Assembly (NCBI GenBank): GCA_963752495.1 | Contig: CAVVYJ010000001.1 | Span: forward strand, 62,001-126,000 | Direction: 5' to 3' | Origin: CAVVYJ01 sp963752495 | GTDB lineage: Bacteria > Pseudomonadota > Gammaproteobacteria > Burkholderiales > Methylophilaceae | DNA length: 64,000 nt | Shown: piece by piece, positions 47,025 to 57,329 of the stretch | Layout: every line of letters starts with the position of its first letter | Numbering within the stretch: position 1 is the first letter of the stretch | Made by a program: the position numbers and the translations under genes | Notes under the pieces: generated by a model | The model's input: only the letters and a program-made list of their open reading frames with translations | What the model was told of the DNA's origin: nothing | The model's database searches: none

Positions 47025-48799
47025 ATGCTGTTTTTCGATAAAAAACTGATTCTTGTACTTAGCTTGTTCTTGCTATCCTGTAAAACCACCAGCCCAAATA
47101 ATGAAAGCCTCAATCAGGATTGGCCAAGCTTTGGGGGGGGTTACACCAGCCAGCGTTATTCAATGGCAACCCAAATTAATGTAACTAATGTAAAAAAGCT
47201 AAGTTTGGCTTGGAAGCATAATAGCGGCGTAAGCGGTAGCTTTCAAACAACGCCAATTGTACAAAATGGTGTCATGTATTTTTCTCTGCCTTTTAATCAT
47301 GTGGTGGCTTTGGATGCCAAAACAGGCAAAGAGCTCTGGCGTTACACGCATGATAAACGCAAGGATTGGCAAATGTGCTGCGGCCCAGCCAATCGTGGTG
47401 TGGCGGTGAGTAACGGCAAGGTGTTTATTGGCACTGTGGATGCGCGCTTAATTGCGTTAGATGCGAAAACAGGTAATAAAACTGTGGGATATTGATGTCG
47501 TAGAAGGGGCAATTACTACCGAACTACAAGATTCGTTAAGTAAAGATGACCCTAACTCTGCACGTAAAGTCACAGGAGGTACAGGTATTGGTATCGCCAT
47601 GGCGCCAATCGTATATAAAGGCAAGGTAATAGTTGGTATCACTGGTGTTGGCTACGGCTTACATATTGACAATCCTACTGAAGATGCGCCTTTGGGTGCG
47701 GTAATTGGTGTAACTGGGCGTTATGGCCGTCCAGGTTTTTTAGCGGCTTATGATGTGAAGAATGGCAAGCGCGTTTGGCAGTTTGATACCATTCCTGACA
47801 AGGGTTGGGAAGGCGTGTTTGCAGAATCGACCGAGGATGGCGCGAGTTTTAATCGAGATATTGCGGTAGAAAAGCGAGACTTAGCTAAATACCCAGACTC
47901 TGCTCGGTTTGGTGGTGGCTCTGCATGGAGCACGCCGGCAATAGATGAAAGCACAGATACGCTATATTTTGGCACGGGTAACCCAAGCCCGCAGATGAAT
48001 GATGTTTCACGTCCTGGAGATAATTTATACACCGTTTCTTTGGTTGCATTAGATGTGAATACTGGCAAGCGCAAATGGCACTATCAGCAAGTGCCGCATG
48101 ATTTATGGGGTTACGATTTGGCAAGCCCACCTGTGCTGTTTAACTACAAAATGGGGCAACAAAACATTGCAGCAGTGGGGCAGGCAAGTAAAACAGGCTG
48201 GTTTTATATTCACGATCGCGCCACAGGAAAACTTCTTAAAAAGTCAGATGCGTTTGTGCCGCAACAAAATATGTTTACCAAAGCCACTTTTGATGGGGTT
48301 GTTATTTATCCAGGGATTTTGGGCGGCTCAAATTGGTCGCCGGTGAGTGTGGATGAAGCTAAATCAGCGCGTTTTTGTCGCAGCTATCCATGCCCCGATT
48401 AAATATACACTGCATGAAGCGCCTGCTAAAGAGGGAAAACCTGCGATTCGTTATGCAGCAAGTGAACCAACGAGCGATCCACGTTGGGGTTTGCTCTCGA
48501 GCATTGATTTAACAACCGGCAAGATTTTTTGGCAGAACAAAACAGCGCAACCTTTAATTGGCGGAGTTTTGGCTACAGCGGGTGGGCTTTTATTTACGGG
48601 CGAGGGAGATGGCCACTTTAATGCTTACAACAGCCAAACAGGTGAACTGTTGTGGCAAGCGAAATCCGAGTTTGGTGTGAATGCACCGCCCATCACATAT
48701 ACAATTGATGGTGTTCAGTATATTGCCGTAGCAAGCGGTGGTAACTCTATATTTGGCTATAAACAGGGTGATGCAATGCTGGTCTATGCCTTGCAATAA
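47025..48799 (+). CDS. PQQ-dependent dehydrogenase lipoprotein, two frameshifts
   Basis: This eight-bladed quinoprotein of about 590 residues has WPSFGGGYTSQRYS, repeated VALDAKTGKELWRY-type W-motifs, the vicinal disulfide CCGPANRGVAV and GGSAWSTPAIDE. HDLWGYDLASPPVL and GGVLATAGGLLFTGEGDG follow. It has no haem motif, so it is not a quinohaemoprotein. From the ATG at 47025 the start is a lipoprotein signal (MLFFDKKLILVLSLFLLSC). Frames change near 47478 (one A too many in AAAA) and near 48362-48366 (one extra base). It oxidises an unknown alcohol, aldose or aldehyde in the periplasm. It is divergent from the ECF sigma gene with about 170 bp between. Confidence 0.85.
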
Positions 48800-48911
48800 T
48801 TTGCACTTCTAGTTTTGTTAAACGGATAAATGGATTGACATCATCATAAAAGTGTAAATAGTATTAATTTCATGTATATTGCACATTGTCATTATTATTA
48901 AAATTACAAAA

Positions 48912-49655
48912 ATGATAAACTTCAGTGCGCTCATATTCAAACTTGGCCGAGTCAGATCTGTGACCCTAGTTACCCTTGTTTCGATTGCGCTTGCGGTAAT
49001 GCTCACAGCCATTGCGGTTAAAGTGTTTTTCAATGTATCCTCAGATGCTCTAGTCATCCATTTAAAAGTAGCGGCACTTGTGGCACTTACCGTAGCCCCA
49101 ATGCTTTCTTACGGCTTATTTAAGTTACTTTTTAAAATTAGCGCACTAGAAAAGGAAACAAGAAATTTAGCAACCTATGATGCGCTTACGGGTTTGCTAA
49201 GTCGCCGTGTATTCTATGAGCTTACTGCTCACCAGCTAAAAGTTGCTTGTCGTGAAAAGAGCAGTATCGCCCTGATGATGTTGGATGTTGATGAGTTTAA
49301 AAAAATAAATGATACGCACGGACATTTTGCAGGTGATCAGGCCTTAAAACTTTTGGGTAAGATTATTACTGACACCGTAAGGGTGAGTGATATTGCAGGA
49401 CGTATAGGTGGGGATGAATTTATTTTTTGTTTGCCAAATACGGATGCCGAAGGCGCAAGAATATTGGGCAATCGGTTGATTTCAAAAGCAAACTCAGCGA
49501 ACTTTAACTTCAATGGTAAAGAAATTAAAATCAATTCAAGTATTGGCGTACATGCACAGGTGCTAGAGCATGGCTATGAAATGAATGAGCTTTTTCACAA
49601 TGCAGATTTAGCGTTGTATGAAGCTAAGCGCATGGGTAAGAATCGCGTGCAATAG
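48912..49655 (+). CDS. Membrane GGDEF protein, first of a tandem pair
   Basis: This 247-residue product starts at the ATG at 48912 (MINFSALIFKLGRVRSVTL). It has two membrane segments (about 14-36 and 50-72) enclosing a short periplasmic loop. A GGDEF domain with TYDALTGLLSRRVFYE and the active-site motif RIGGDEFIF ends the protein. It is likely a diguanylate cyclase. The upstream eleven codons of the open frame are probably not used. A paralogue of the same layout follows 38 bp downstream. Confidence 0.87.
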   Translation: MINFSALIFKLGRVRSVTLVTLVSIALAVMLTAIAVKVFFNVSSDALVIHLKVAALVALTVAPMLSYGLFKLLFKISALEKETRNLATYDALTGLLSRRVFYELTAHQLKVACREKSSIALMMLDVDEFKKINDTHGHFAGDQALKLLGKIITDTVRVSDIAGRIGGDEFIFCLPNTDAEGARILGNRLISKANSANFNFNGKEIKINSSIGVHAQVLEHGYEMNELFHNADLALYEAKRMGKNRVQ

Positions 49656-49693
49656 CCCAATAGCAGGTGTGTAAATAGAAAAGGTGTGATGGA

Positions 49694-50456
49694 GTGAACA
49701 ATTTTGTAAATTTTTTTAGCAATTATGTTTTGAAGCTAGGGCTAAAAAAATCAGTCATTTTGATTACGCTAACGTCTTTTCTTCTTTCAGTATTTTTTAC
49801 CTATATTTTGATGATAGTCTTAGGGCGCCCCGAAGAAGATATGACAGTATCTTTGTTTATTGCGGGTTCGGTTTCTCTTATGGTAGCGCCAATGGTGAGT
49901 GTTGGTTTTATCCATTTGCTATTTAAAATTACCGAACTGGAAAATAAAACCAGATATTTGGCGAGTCATGACTGCAATGACAGGCTTATTAAATCGCCGC
50001 GCATTTTATGAAGTCGCAGGTCATCAGCTCAAGGATGTTGAAGTAGGCAATACGCTAGCCGTTATGGTTGCAGATATCGATGCCTTTAAAGAGATAAATG
50101 ACCGGTATGGACATGAGGCGGGTGACCAAGCCCTCGCAATTGTAGGTGGACTGTTCAAGAATGCGCTTCGGGGTAATGATTTATTAGGAAGACTTGGGGG
50201 CGATGAGTTTGTTTTTTGTTTATCAAAAATCGGAATGCAAGATGCAAAGAGTCTTGCACAAAGAATGATCTCCTCAGTAAATACCTGTGAATTTGTTTAT
50301 GATAATAATAAAATCAAGCTGAGTGCCAGTATTGGCTTGCATGTCTGTAAGTTAAAAGATAATCAAACTATCTCTGATTTGGTACGCCAAGCGGATTTGG
50401 CATTGTTTGAAGCTAAGCGAAATGGTAAAAATCAGGTGTGCGAGCGCGGGCGCTAG
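49694..50456 (+). CDS. Membrane GGDEF protein, second of a tandem pair, one frameshift
   Basis: This paralogue has the same layout: two N-terminal membrane segments from a GTG at 49694, then a GGDEF domain with TGLLNRRAFYEV, DIDAFKEINDRYGHEAGD and RLGGDEFVF. The frame changes at about 49970-49974, where one extra base (CATGACTGCAATG) separates YLASHD from AMTGLLNRR. Repaired, it is about 253 residues and a likely diguanylate cyclase. The pair looks like a local duplication with clear divergence. Confidence 0.83.
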
Positions 50457-50466
50457 TGTGTGCTTT

Positions 50467-51958
50467 TTATAAAAGATTGAGCGTCTGTTTTGTGTATTGG
50501 CGAACTGTTTTTAGCAATTCCGTATTATCAATTAACGATTCACCATAGCTAGGTATCAATTGTTTTAATTTTTCTTGCCATTCTGAGTTAACACGCATCG
50601 CAAAGCAACGTTCAATCACAGCAAGCATGGCTTGCACGCTAGTGGATGCACCCGGTGAGGCGCCTAGCAAAGCTGCCAGCGTGCCATCTTTAGCGGCCAC
50701 AATCTCCGTGCCAAATTCTAATTTCCCCCATTTTTTTTCACAGTTTTTAATAATTTGAACACGTTGACCTGCATTTTCTAGCGTCCAGTCATCAGATTCT
50801 GCTTGTGGTAAAAATTCACGCAAAGCATCCATGCGTTGCTCGTGTGTTTGGCGGGATTCTTTGATTAAATACTTAGTTAAAGCCATATTGTGTCTGCCGA
50901 CGCTCATCATGGCTTTGAGATTGTTAGCTTTAAGTGATTTGGCCAAATCTAATTTCGAGCCTTCTTTTAAAAACTTGGTGGTAAAACCTGCAAATGGGCC
51001 AAATAGTAGTGCACGCTTGCCATTAATCATGCGCGCATCCAAATGCGGTACAGACATGGGCGGAGCGCCAACCGCAGCCTTACCATATACTTTAGTGCTA
51101 TGCTGATTAATCACATCTGGATTGTGACAAATGAGCCATTGGCCACTTACTGGGAATCCGCCATAGCCTTTCACTTCATCGATATCGGCTTTTTGAAGTA
51201 ATGGCAGGGCACCGCCGCCTGCACCAATAAACACAAACTTAGCTTGAATGGTGTTGACGTGTTTACTTTGCGTGTTTTTAAGGCGTACGTGCCAAGTATT
51301 ATCCTTGGCGCGGTTTTTTACTTTGTCTAGATTTTTAACTTGCGTATGCGTGAGCAAAGTGAAGTTTGCTTGTGTTTTTAGGTAAGCCACCATATGTTTT
51401 GCCAATGCACCGAAATCGACATCCGAGCCACTTTCTACAAAAGTCGCAGCCAAATGTTCTTTAGCGTTCCTTTCGCGCATTATTAATGGCATCCATGCCT
51501 CTAATTGGGAAAAATCATCACTCAATTGCATCGTTTCAAATAAATGATGCTTACTAAGTAATTCAAACCGTTGTTTCAAAAACGCACAATCTTTTATCGC
51601 CCCAAACAAGGCTTAAATGCGGCGTTTTGTTAATAAATTGTTCGGGTGAGGGCAGTGCGCCAATTTCCACCAAATGCGACCAATATTGCAGCGAAACTTC
51701 GAATGCAGCATTTATTTCTAGTGCGCGCTGAACGTTTATATGACCATCTGCAGCCTGCGGCGTGTAGTTGAGCTCACAATTGCCGGCATGACCGGTGCCG
51801 GCGTTATTGAGCGCAGCAGAACTCTCCAGCGCGACATCAGAAAGCTGCTCGACCATCGTGATGTGTAAATTCGGATCTAGCTGATGCAATAACATGCCCA
51901 AAGTCGCGCTCATAATGCCGCCACCTGCCAACAACACATCTGTATTAAGGTTTTTCAT
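50467..51958 (-). CDS. mqo: Malate:quinone oxidoreductase, one frameshift
   Basis: Mqo oxidises malate to oxaloacetate and reduces quinone at the inner membrane. The start MKNLNTDVLLAGGGIMSATLG has the FAD-binding site, followed by the family blocks EQLSDVALESSAALNNAGTGHAGNCELNYTP (in part) and PHLSLVWGD. The second frame resumes DCAFLKQRFELLSKHHLF, then GKRALLFGPFAGF and LLGASPGASTSV, ending near residue 495. The break at about 51592-51598 is one A too many in GATAAAAGATTG. Length after repair is normal. The gene converges on the GGDEF pair with a 10-bp gap. Confidence 0.9.
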
Positions 51959-52012
51959 CGAGATTTGCTAGGTTTTCCACAAAAAACATACTTAAGTCAT
52001 CACCCATAAGAA

Positions 52013-52040
52013 AAAAGCCTTGCGTTGCAGCAAGGCTTTT
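52013..52040 (-). terminator. Rho-independent terminator of tRNA-Asn
   Basis: AAAAGCCTTG at 52013-52022 pairs with CAAGGCTTTT at 52031-52040 around an 8-base loop. On the minus strand the stem is followed by a run of six T, so it ends the tRNA-Asn transcript and lies before mqo. Confidence 0.8.
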
Positions 52041-52075
52041 AAAATTTGGCACTTTGGAATTGCGCCAAAAAAATT

Positions 52076-52151
52076 TGGCTCCTCGACCTGGGCTCGAACC
52101 AGGGACACACGGATTAACAGTCCGTTGCTCTACCGACTGAGCTATCGAGGA
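52076..52151 (-). tRNA. tRNA-Asn (anticodon GTT)
   Basis: The minus strand folds as a standard 76-nt tRNA with the CCA end encoded. The acceptor stem is TCCTCGA with TCGAGGA, and the T-arm carries GGTTCGAGCC. The D-loop is TAGCTCAGTCGGTAGA. The anticodon loop CTGTTAA places GTT at positions 52118-52116, which reads Asn codons. Confidence 0.95.
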
Positions 52152-52222
52152 ATCGGTAAAACATTGAAGGCGTGATATTACTGATTTAGCGGACTTTGGT
52201 CAATGCCAAAACGCCTTTAACG

Positions 52223-53440
52223 CTAAATATTAAGCGCTTTCTCAATTCTATCAAGCGCGTTGCGCAAATTATCCATTGATGTGGCAAACGAAATGCGGAA
52301 ATAACCCTCAGCGCCAAACGCGGAGCCTGGCACAATGGCCACGTCGAAGCTCTCTAGCAGATATTCGGCAAGCGCCATGTCGTTTTGCACGCTTATTTTC
52401 CCAGCTTTATATAAATTGGCGATTGCTTCACGCGCATCTGGGAATGCATAAAAAGCACCACCGGCTTTGAGGCAGCTTAAGCCAGGCATTTTGTTAAAGC
52501 GATTCACCACATATTCATGGCGTTCTTTAAACGCAGCCACCATTGGCTTAATACAGTCCTGATTTCCGCTCAAAGCAGCCTCTGCGGCCACTTGCGAGAT
52601 TGAGGTTGCATTGCTGGTAGATTGGCTTTGCAAAATTTCCATGGCTTTAATAATGTAGGCAGGGCCAGCAGCATAACCTATGCGCCAGCCAGTCATGGAA
52701 TAAGCCTTAGAAACGCCATTAAGGACGATACAACGGTCTTTTAATGCGGGTGCGGCGTTGAGTATGTTGTAGAATTTTTCACCAGTTAGATTGACATGTT
52801 CATACATGTCATCCGTGGCGACTAAAACATGCGGGTTTTTGAGCAATACTTCGCCCAATGCCTTGAGTTCGGCCAGGTTATACACTGCGCCAGTTGGATT
52901 GGAGGGCGAGTTAAACATCACAAGCTTGGTTTTTGGCGTTATTGCGGCTTCTAATTGGGCAGGCAATAGCTTAAAGCCTTGTTCAATCCCGCATTCAATA
53001 ATAACGGGCTTAGCTTCTGCCACCATGGCAATGTCAGCATAACTCACCCAGTATGGAGCAGGGATAACGACTTCATCACCTTTGTTTAGCACCGCTAAGC
53101 ATAGGTTGAAAATAGTTTGCTTGCCACCAACCCCAACAATCACTTCATTTGTTGTGTATTCAAAACCATTTTCATTTTTGAATTTTGCGACAACGGCTTT
53201 TTTAAGGCTCGGAATGCCCGCTACAGGCGTATATTTAGTAAAGCCTGCGTCAATCGCAGCTTTGGCTGCATCTTTAATGTGTTGTGGCGTATCAAAATCT
53301 GGTTCACCAGCTGCCAGGCCAATGATAGGACGGCCTTCTGCTTTGTATTTTGCCGCTTTTGCCGTGATAGCAAGGGTGGGGGATTCTTTGATGCTGAGCA
53401 CGCGTTGCGAGAGTGCAAGCTGTGAAGACGGGTTTGCCAA
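52223..53440 (-). CDS. PLP-dependent aspartate-type aminotransferase (class Ib)
   Basis: This 405-residue fold-type I aminotransferase has LAAGEPDFDTPQHI, KYTPVAGIPSLK, PAPYWVSYADIA and NSPSNPTGAVY. The PLP-lysine region is LNGVSKAYSMTGWRIGY and the C-terminal Arg lies in YFRISFATS. These are the features of class Ib aspartate (or aspartate/prephenate) aminotransferases, which make Asp from oxaloacetate. The start at 53440 follows a weak GGAAAG site. It lies 71 bp after tRNA-Asn on the same strand. Confidence 0.9.
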   Translation of the reverse strand: MANPSSQLALSQRVLSIKESPTLAITAKAAKYKAEGRPIIGLAAGEPDFDTPQHIKDAAKAAIDAGFTKYTPVAGIPSLKKAVVAKFKNENGFEYTTNEVIVGVGGKQTIFNLCLAVLNKGDEVVIPAPYWVSYADIAMVAEAKPVIIECGIEQGFKLLPAQLEAAITPKTKLVMFNSPSNPTGAVYNLAELKALGEVLLKNPHVLVATDDMYEHVNLTGEKFYNILNAAPALKDRCIVLNGVSKAYSMTGWRIGYAAGPAYIIKAMEILQSQSTSNATSISQVAAEAALSGNQDCIKPMVAAFKERHEYVVNRFNKMPGLSCLKAGGAFYAFPDAREAIANLYKAGKISVQNDMALAEYLLESFDVAIVPGSAFGAEGYFRISFATSMDNLRNALDRIEKALNI

Positions 53441-53540
53441 GACGCTTTCCTTAAACCTAAAATAACGATAAATTCTTGAATACGCGCTATTTTACGCATA
53501 AAAGAGCGGGTTAGGAATCACAGGATTCGTTAGAAATGAA

Positions 53541-53566
53541 AAAAAGACCTCCAAAGAGGTCTTTTT
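53541..53566. terminator. Rho-independent terminator downstream of the trypsin-like protease
   Basis: AAAAAGACCTC pairs with GAGGTCTTTTT around a CAAA loop. It is preceded by further A residues and followed by a T-run and A/T, so it can terminate on either strand. It ends the protease gene on the minus strand and insulates the aminotransferase gene. Confidence 0.85.
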
Positions 53567-53576
53567 TAATTTGAGA

Positions 53577-54590
53577 CTAGCACTCTAAACTACAGCCTAA
53601 CAGCTCAGCATATTCAGCACCTAACGCCTTATCTGACGAGGTCAGCGCTACTTGGATGCGCCGCATTTCTGCAATATCGCCACGCGTTTTAGCAAGCTGC
53701 CCTAACTTGACGAGTGCCTCAAAATTTTCAGGCTCTACAGTCACGGCTTGTTTGTAAGCTTGTTCGGCTAAATCAAGCTTACCACTATTTTCTTGGCCCA
53801 ACCCTAATGCATACCATGCTTCTGAGCTCTTGGGCTCAGCCTTGCTCCATTTATCAGCCACTTCTGCCAGCTTAGGCCAGTCATAACGTGATTCTGGCAC
53901 GGCGGCCTGCATGTAAAAAGGCTTTTTATCTTCATCTTCTTCCCACAGCGCTTTGCCTGAAATTGGAAATGTGCTTGATTCAGGTTGTTTATCCAAAGTT
54001 TCTAACCATTCGACAGGTAGCGCAAAATGAATTGAGCCGCCTTTTCCGCTGGTTTTGAAAGTATTGATTCCGACCAAATTACCATCCATATCAAATAAGC
54101 CGCTTCCGCTGGCACCCATTAAAAATTTGGCATTGGTACGTATCACCTTGGCAGAATTGTCATCATATAAACCTTTTACACTTCCGGTAGAGGTTAGAGG
54201 TGCTGGAACGCCATTTGAGTGGCCTATGCCCGCAACCTCCTGCCCACGCTTAAGGTTGGTGCTTTTACCAAGCTTAGCAGGTTTGAAAGGCAGGTTTTTA
54301 GAAGTCACCAGACACAAATCATGCCAAGCATCTGCTTTTACGGTATCAATAACATAAGAGTCTTCACCACGTGCTATCCAGGGTTGCTTTGTAGTGCGCA
54401 ACACGTGGCAATTAGTAACTACTTTATCTTTGCCGACAACCACGCCAGAACCATATGCCAAACCACCGGTTTCATTGTATCCTCGTATCATTACAACACT
54501 GAAATATGACTCAATTAACGCCTGTTTATCATAAGCTAAAACTGGGGCAGTGGCAGATAACAACGTCGCTGTTACTAATAGTGCTCGCAT
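53577..54590 (-). CDS. Secreted trypsin-like serine protease with C-terminal TPRs
   Basis: This 337-residue protein has a signal peptide (about 1-19, ending LAYD). The S1/DegP-like domain carries His in VVTNCHVL, Asp in WHDLCLV and Ser in GASGSGLFDMDG. After a charged linker (EEDEDKK) two TPR units follow (AWYALGLGQENSGKLDLAEQ and NFEALVKLGQLAKTRGD). There is no PDZ domain, unlike HtrA. The Cys-rich end (LLGCSLEC) may form a disulfide. It probably acts on periplasmic proteins; the target is unknown. Confidence 0.83.
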   Translation of the reverse strand: MRALLVTATLLSATAPVLAYDKQALIESYFSVVMIRGYNETGGLAYGSGVVVGKDKVVTNCHVLRTTKQPWIARGEDSYVIDTVKADAWHDLCLVTSKNLPFKPAKLGKSTNLKRGQEVAGIGHSNGVPAPLTSTGSVKGLYDDNSAKVIRTNAKFLMGASGSGLFDMDGNLVGINTFKTSGKGGSIHFALPVEWLETLDKQPESSTFPISGKALWEEDEDKKPFYMQAAVPESRYDWPKLAEVADKWSKAEPKSSEAWYALGLGQENSGKLDLAEQAYKQAVTVEPENFEALVKLGQLAKTRGDIAEMRRIQVALTSSDKALGAEYAELLGCSLEC

Positions 54591-54741
54591 GATTGGCCTT
54601 TTAATAGATTATTTTAACTTTAAGCAATGACTCTGACTTTAAAGCAAAGTTCTCAGTTTGTCATGAATGTATGTAATTGACCTTCAATATAATGGGTAAA
54701 GCCTGTTAAAATTCTCGATTGCTCACAAGGTGTTATCTATC

Positions 54742-56778
54742 GTGTTCGTAAATTTTCCTAATAGCAAGTATCAGCTTTATCAGCCATTCCAGCCGGCCGG
54801 TGATCAGCCGCAGGCTATCGACAAACTTACAAAAGGGATTGAGCAGGGCATGCAGTTTCAAACGCTGCTTGGTGTTACGGGCTCAGGCAAAACCTATACG
54901 ATGGCCAATGTGATAGCCAGGTTAGGGCGACCGGCGATTGTAATGGCGCCAAATAAAACATTAGCGGCCCAGCTTTATAGCGAGTTTCGCGAGTTTTTTC
55001 CGAATAATTCTGTTGAGTATTTCGTTAGTTATTACGATTACTACCAACCCGAGGCCTATGTGCCTTCACGTGATTTGTTTATCGAGAAAGACTCGAGCAT
55101 CAACGAACATATAGAGCAGATGCGCCTCTCGGCGACTAAAGCACTTTTAGAGCGTGAAGACAGTATTATCGTGGCTAGCGTGTCGGCAATTTATGGCATT
55201 GGTGACCCTGTAGATTATCATGGTATGGTGCTCCACCTTCGGCAGGGCGATAAGATGCCTCAGCGTGATGCCATACAGCGTTTAATTGGTATGCAATATC
55301 AGCGTAATGATTTCGATTTTAGCCGTGGTAATTTTAGGGTGCGTGGCGATGTCATTGATATCTTTCCAGCAGAAAACAACGAGACTGCGGTACGCGTGAG
55401 TTTGTTTGATGATGAGGTGGAGTCAATTACTTTATTTGACCCACTAACAGGACAAATATTTAATAAAATTCAAAGATTTACGATATATCCTTCAAGTCAT
55501 TATGTAACAACGCGTGACACGACGATTCGAGCCATTGAAACGATAAAAGCTGAGCTGCGCGACCGAGTGGCGTATTACATCAAAGAAAACAAGCTGGTTG
55601 AAGCGCAACGTATTGAGCAGCGCACACGTTTCGATCTTGAAATGCTCAATGAAATCGGATTTTGCAAGGGTATTGAAAACTATTCACGTCACTTATCTGG
55701 ACGCTTGCCAGGCGACCCTCCACCCACTCTGATTGATTATTTACCCGATAACGCATTGATGATTATCGACGAAAGTCATGTGACCGTGCCGCAAATCGGC
55801 GGTATGTACAAAGGTGACTGGTCGCGCAAAACTAATTTGGTGGATTACGGCTGGCGTCTGCCTTCTGCTTTGGATAATCGGCCACTAAAATTTGAAGAGT
55901 TTGAGCGTATTATGCGGCAAACCGTCTTTATTTCGGCTACGCCAGCTGACTATGAGAAAACGCATCAGCAGCAAGTGGTCGAGATGATCGCCCGACCTAC
56001 GGGATTAATAGACCCTGCAATTACGGTGAAACCCGCCGATACCCAAGTGGATGATCTGCTTTCTGAAATTAAACTGCGTGTGGAGGTGGGTGAGCGTGTG
56101 CTTGCCACAACACTAACCAAAAGAATGGCAGAGGATTTGACGGATTATTTAAGCGAGCATGGTGTAAAAGTACGCTATTTGCATAGTGATGTGGATACCG
56201 TTGAGCGCGTTGAAATAATCCGAGATTTACGTTTGGGAGAGTTTGATGTGTTGGTCGGCATTAATTTACTGCGCGAAGGTTTGGATATTCCCGAGGTATC
56301 GTTAGTCGCTGTGTTGGATGCAGATAAAGAGGGCTTTCTGCGCAGTGAGCGCAGCTTGATTCAAACTGCAGGGCGTGCGGCACGAAACCTTAATGGCAAA
56401 GTGATTTTTTATGCGAACAGCGTTACTCGCAGCATGAAGCTGGCGATTGATGAGACAAACCGTCGCAGAAGCGTGCAAATGGCTTTTAATGAGGCGCATG
56501 GCATCACACCCAAAGGTATTGTGAAGCGGGTAAAAGACATGATTGACGGCGTATACGATAAGGACGATGCCGCGCGTGAACGTAAATCTGCCCAAGATCA
56601 GGCTAAATTTGAAAGCTTGAGCGAAAAAGATATTTTAAAAGCGATGAAAAAGCTGGAAAAATCTATGCATGATGCAGCTAAAAATCTAGAGTTTGAGAAA
56701 GCTGCGGATTTCCGTGATCAATTGAAAAAGCTAAAAACTAAGTTTTATGGCGCAGAGTTACCTGATTTAAAAGAATAA
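54742..56778 (+). CDS. uvrB: Excinuclease ABC subunit B
   Basis: UvrB verifies DNA lesions and loads UvrC in nucleotide excision repair. This protein of about 678 residues has the Walker A GVTGSGKTYTMANV, the beta-hairpin region EYFVSYYDYYQPEAYVP, the DE-box LMIIDESHVTVPQ, and motifs V-VI (GINLLREGLDIPEV and QTAGRAARN). A C-terminal UVR motif (EKAADFRDQLKKLK) ends it. I choose the GTG at 54742 (MFVNFPNSKYQLYQPF), preceded by AAGG, over the GTG at 54730. It is divergent from the protease gene. Confidence 0.95.
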   Translation: MFVNFPNSKYQLYQPFQPAGDQPQAIDKLTKGIEQGMQFQTLLGVTGSGKTYTMANVIARLGRPAIVMAPNKTLAAQLYSEFREFFPNNSVEYFVSYYDYYQPEAYVPSRDLFIEKDSSINEHIEQMRLSATKALLEREDSIIVASVSAIYGIGDPVDYHGMVLHLRQGDKMPQRDAIQRLIGMQYQRNDFDFSRGNFRVRGDVIDIFPAENNETAVRVSLFDDEVESITLFDPLTGQIFNKIQRFTIYPSSHYVTTRDTTIRAIETIKAELRDRVAYYIKENKLVEAQRIEQRTRFDLEMLNEIGFCKGIENYSRHLSGRLPGDPPPTLIDYLPDNALMIIDESHVTVPQIGGMYKGDWSRKTNLVDYGWRLPSALDNRPLKFEEFERIMRQTVFISATPADYEKTHQQQVVEMIARPTGLIDPAITVKPADTQVDDLLSEIKLRVEVGERVLATTLTKRMAEDLTDYLSEHGVKVRYLHSDVDTVERVEIIRDLRLGEFDVLVGINLLREGLDIPEVSLVAVLDADKEGFLRSERSLIQTAGRAARNLNGKVIFYANSVTRSMKLAIDETNRRRSVQMAFNEAHGITPKGIVKRVKDMIDGVYDKDDAARERKSAQDQAKFESLSEKDILKAMKKLEKSMHDAAKNLEFEKAADFRDQLKKLKTKFYGAELPDLKE

Positions 56779-56871
56779 AGTTTTAATTGTATAATTTTCA
56801 AAAAACCATTGCCCTGCAAGCCAATATCCATAAGCCTCTTACGACATCAGTTAATTTAAAGGGATTTAACC

Positions 56872-57300
56872 ATGCAAAGCACTATACACAGCGTAACTGC
56901 CGCATCCGAAGTTATACAGCTTGCGATTGCGCCAGTATTTTTATTGATGGGCGTAAGCGCATTACTGGGTGTACTTACAGGGCGTTTGGGGCGTGTGGTG
57001 GATAGATTTCGCCAGCTTAGCGAGCAATGCGACTCAGCTCAATCCGTCGTCAAGCGCCAGCAGGAGTTGGAGATTCTCTCATGTCGTGCCAATTGGGTGC
57101 ATCGGGCGATTACACTCTGCACTTTATCCTTGTTGTTGGTTTCTGTGGTGATTGGTATGTTGTTTTTGGGCTCAGCGGCAAGGTGGGATTCATCCTGGTT
57201 TGTTTCACAGCTGTTTATTTTGACAATGCTGAGCTTAATTGTAGGGTTGGGCTGTTTTCTGCGCGAGATTCATCTTTCAAAACATACATTTAAGATTTAA
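56872..57300 (+). CDS. DUF2721 family membrane protein
   Basis: This 142-residue protein has three membrane segments (about 18-38, 78-102 and 110-130). The family pattern GVLTGRLGRVVDRFR comes after the first helix and is followed by a short charged helix. No function is established. It lies 93 bp downstream of uvrB and converges on the catalase-fold gene. Confidence 0.75.
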   Translation: MQSTIHSVTAASEVIQLAIAPVFLLMGVSALLGVLTGRLGRVVDRFRQLSEQCDSAQSVVKRQQELEILSCRANWVHRAITLCTLSLLLVSVVIGMLFLGSAARWDSSWFVSQLFILTMLSLIVGLGCFLREIHLSKHTFKI

Positions 57301-57329
57301 ACAATTAACAAGTAATAAAGAGCTTTAAA

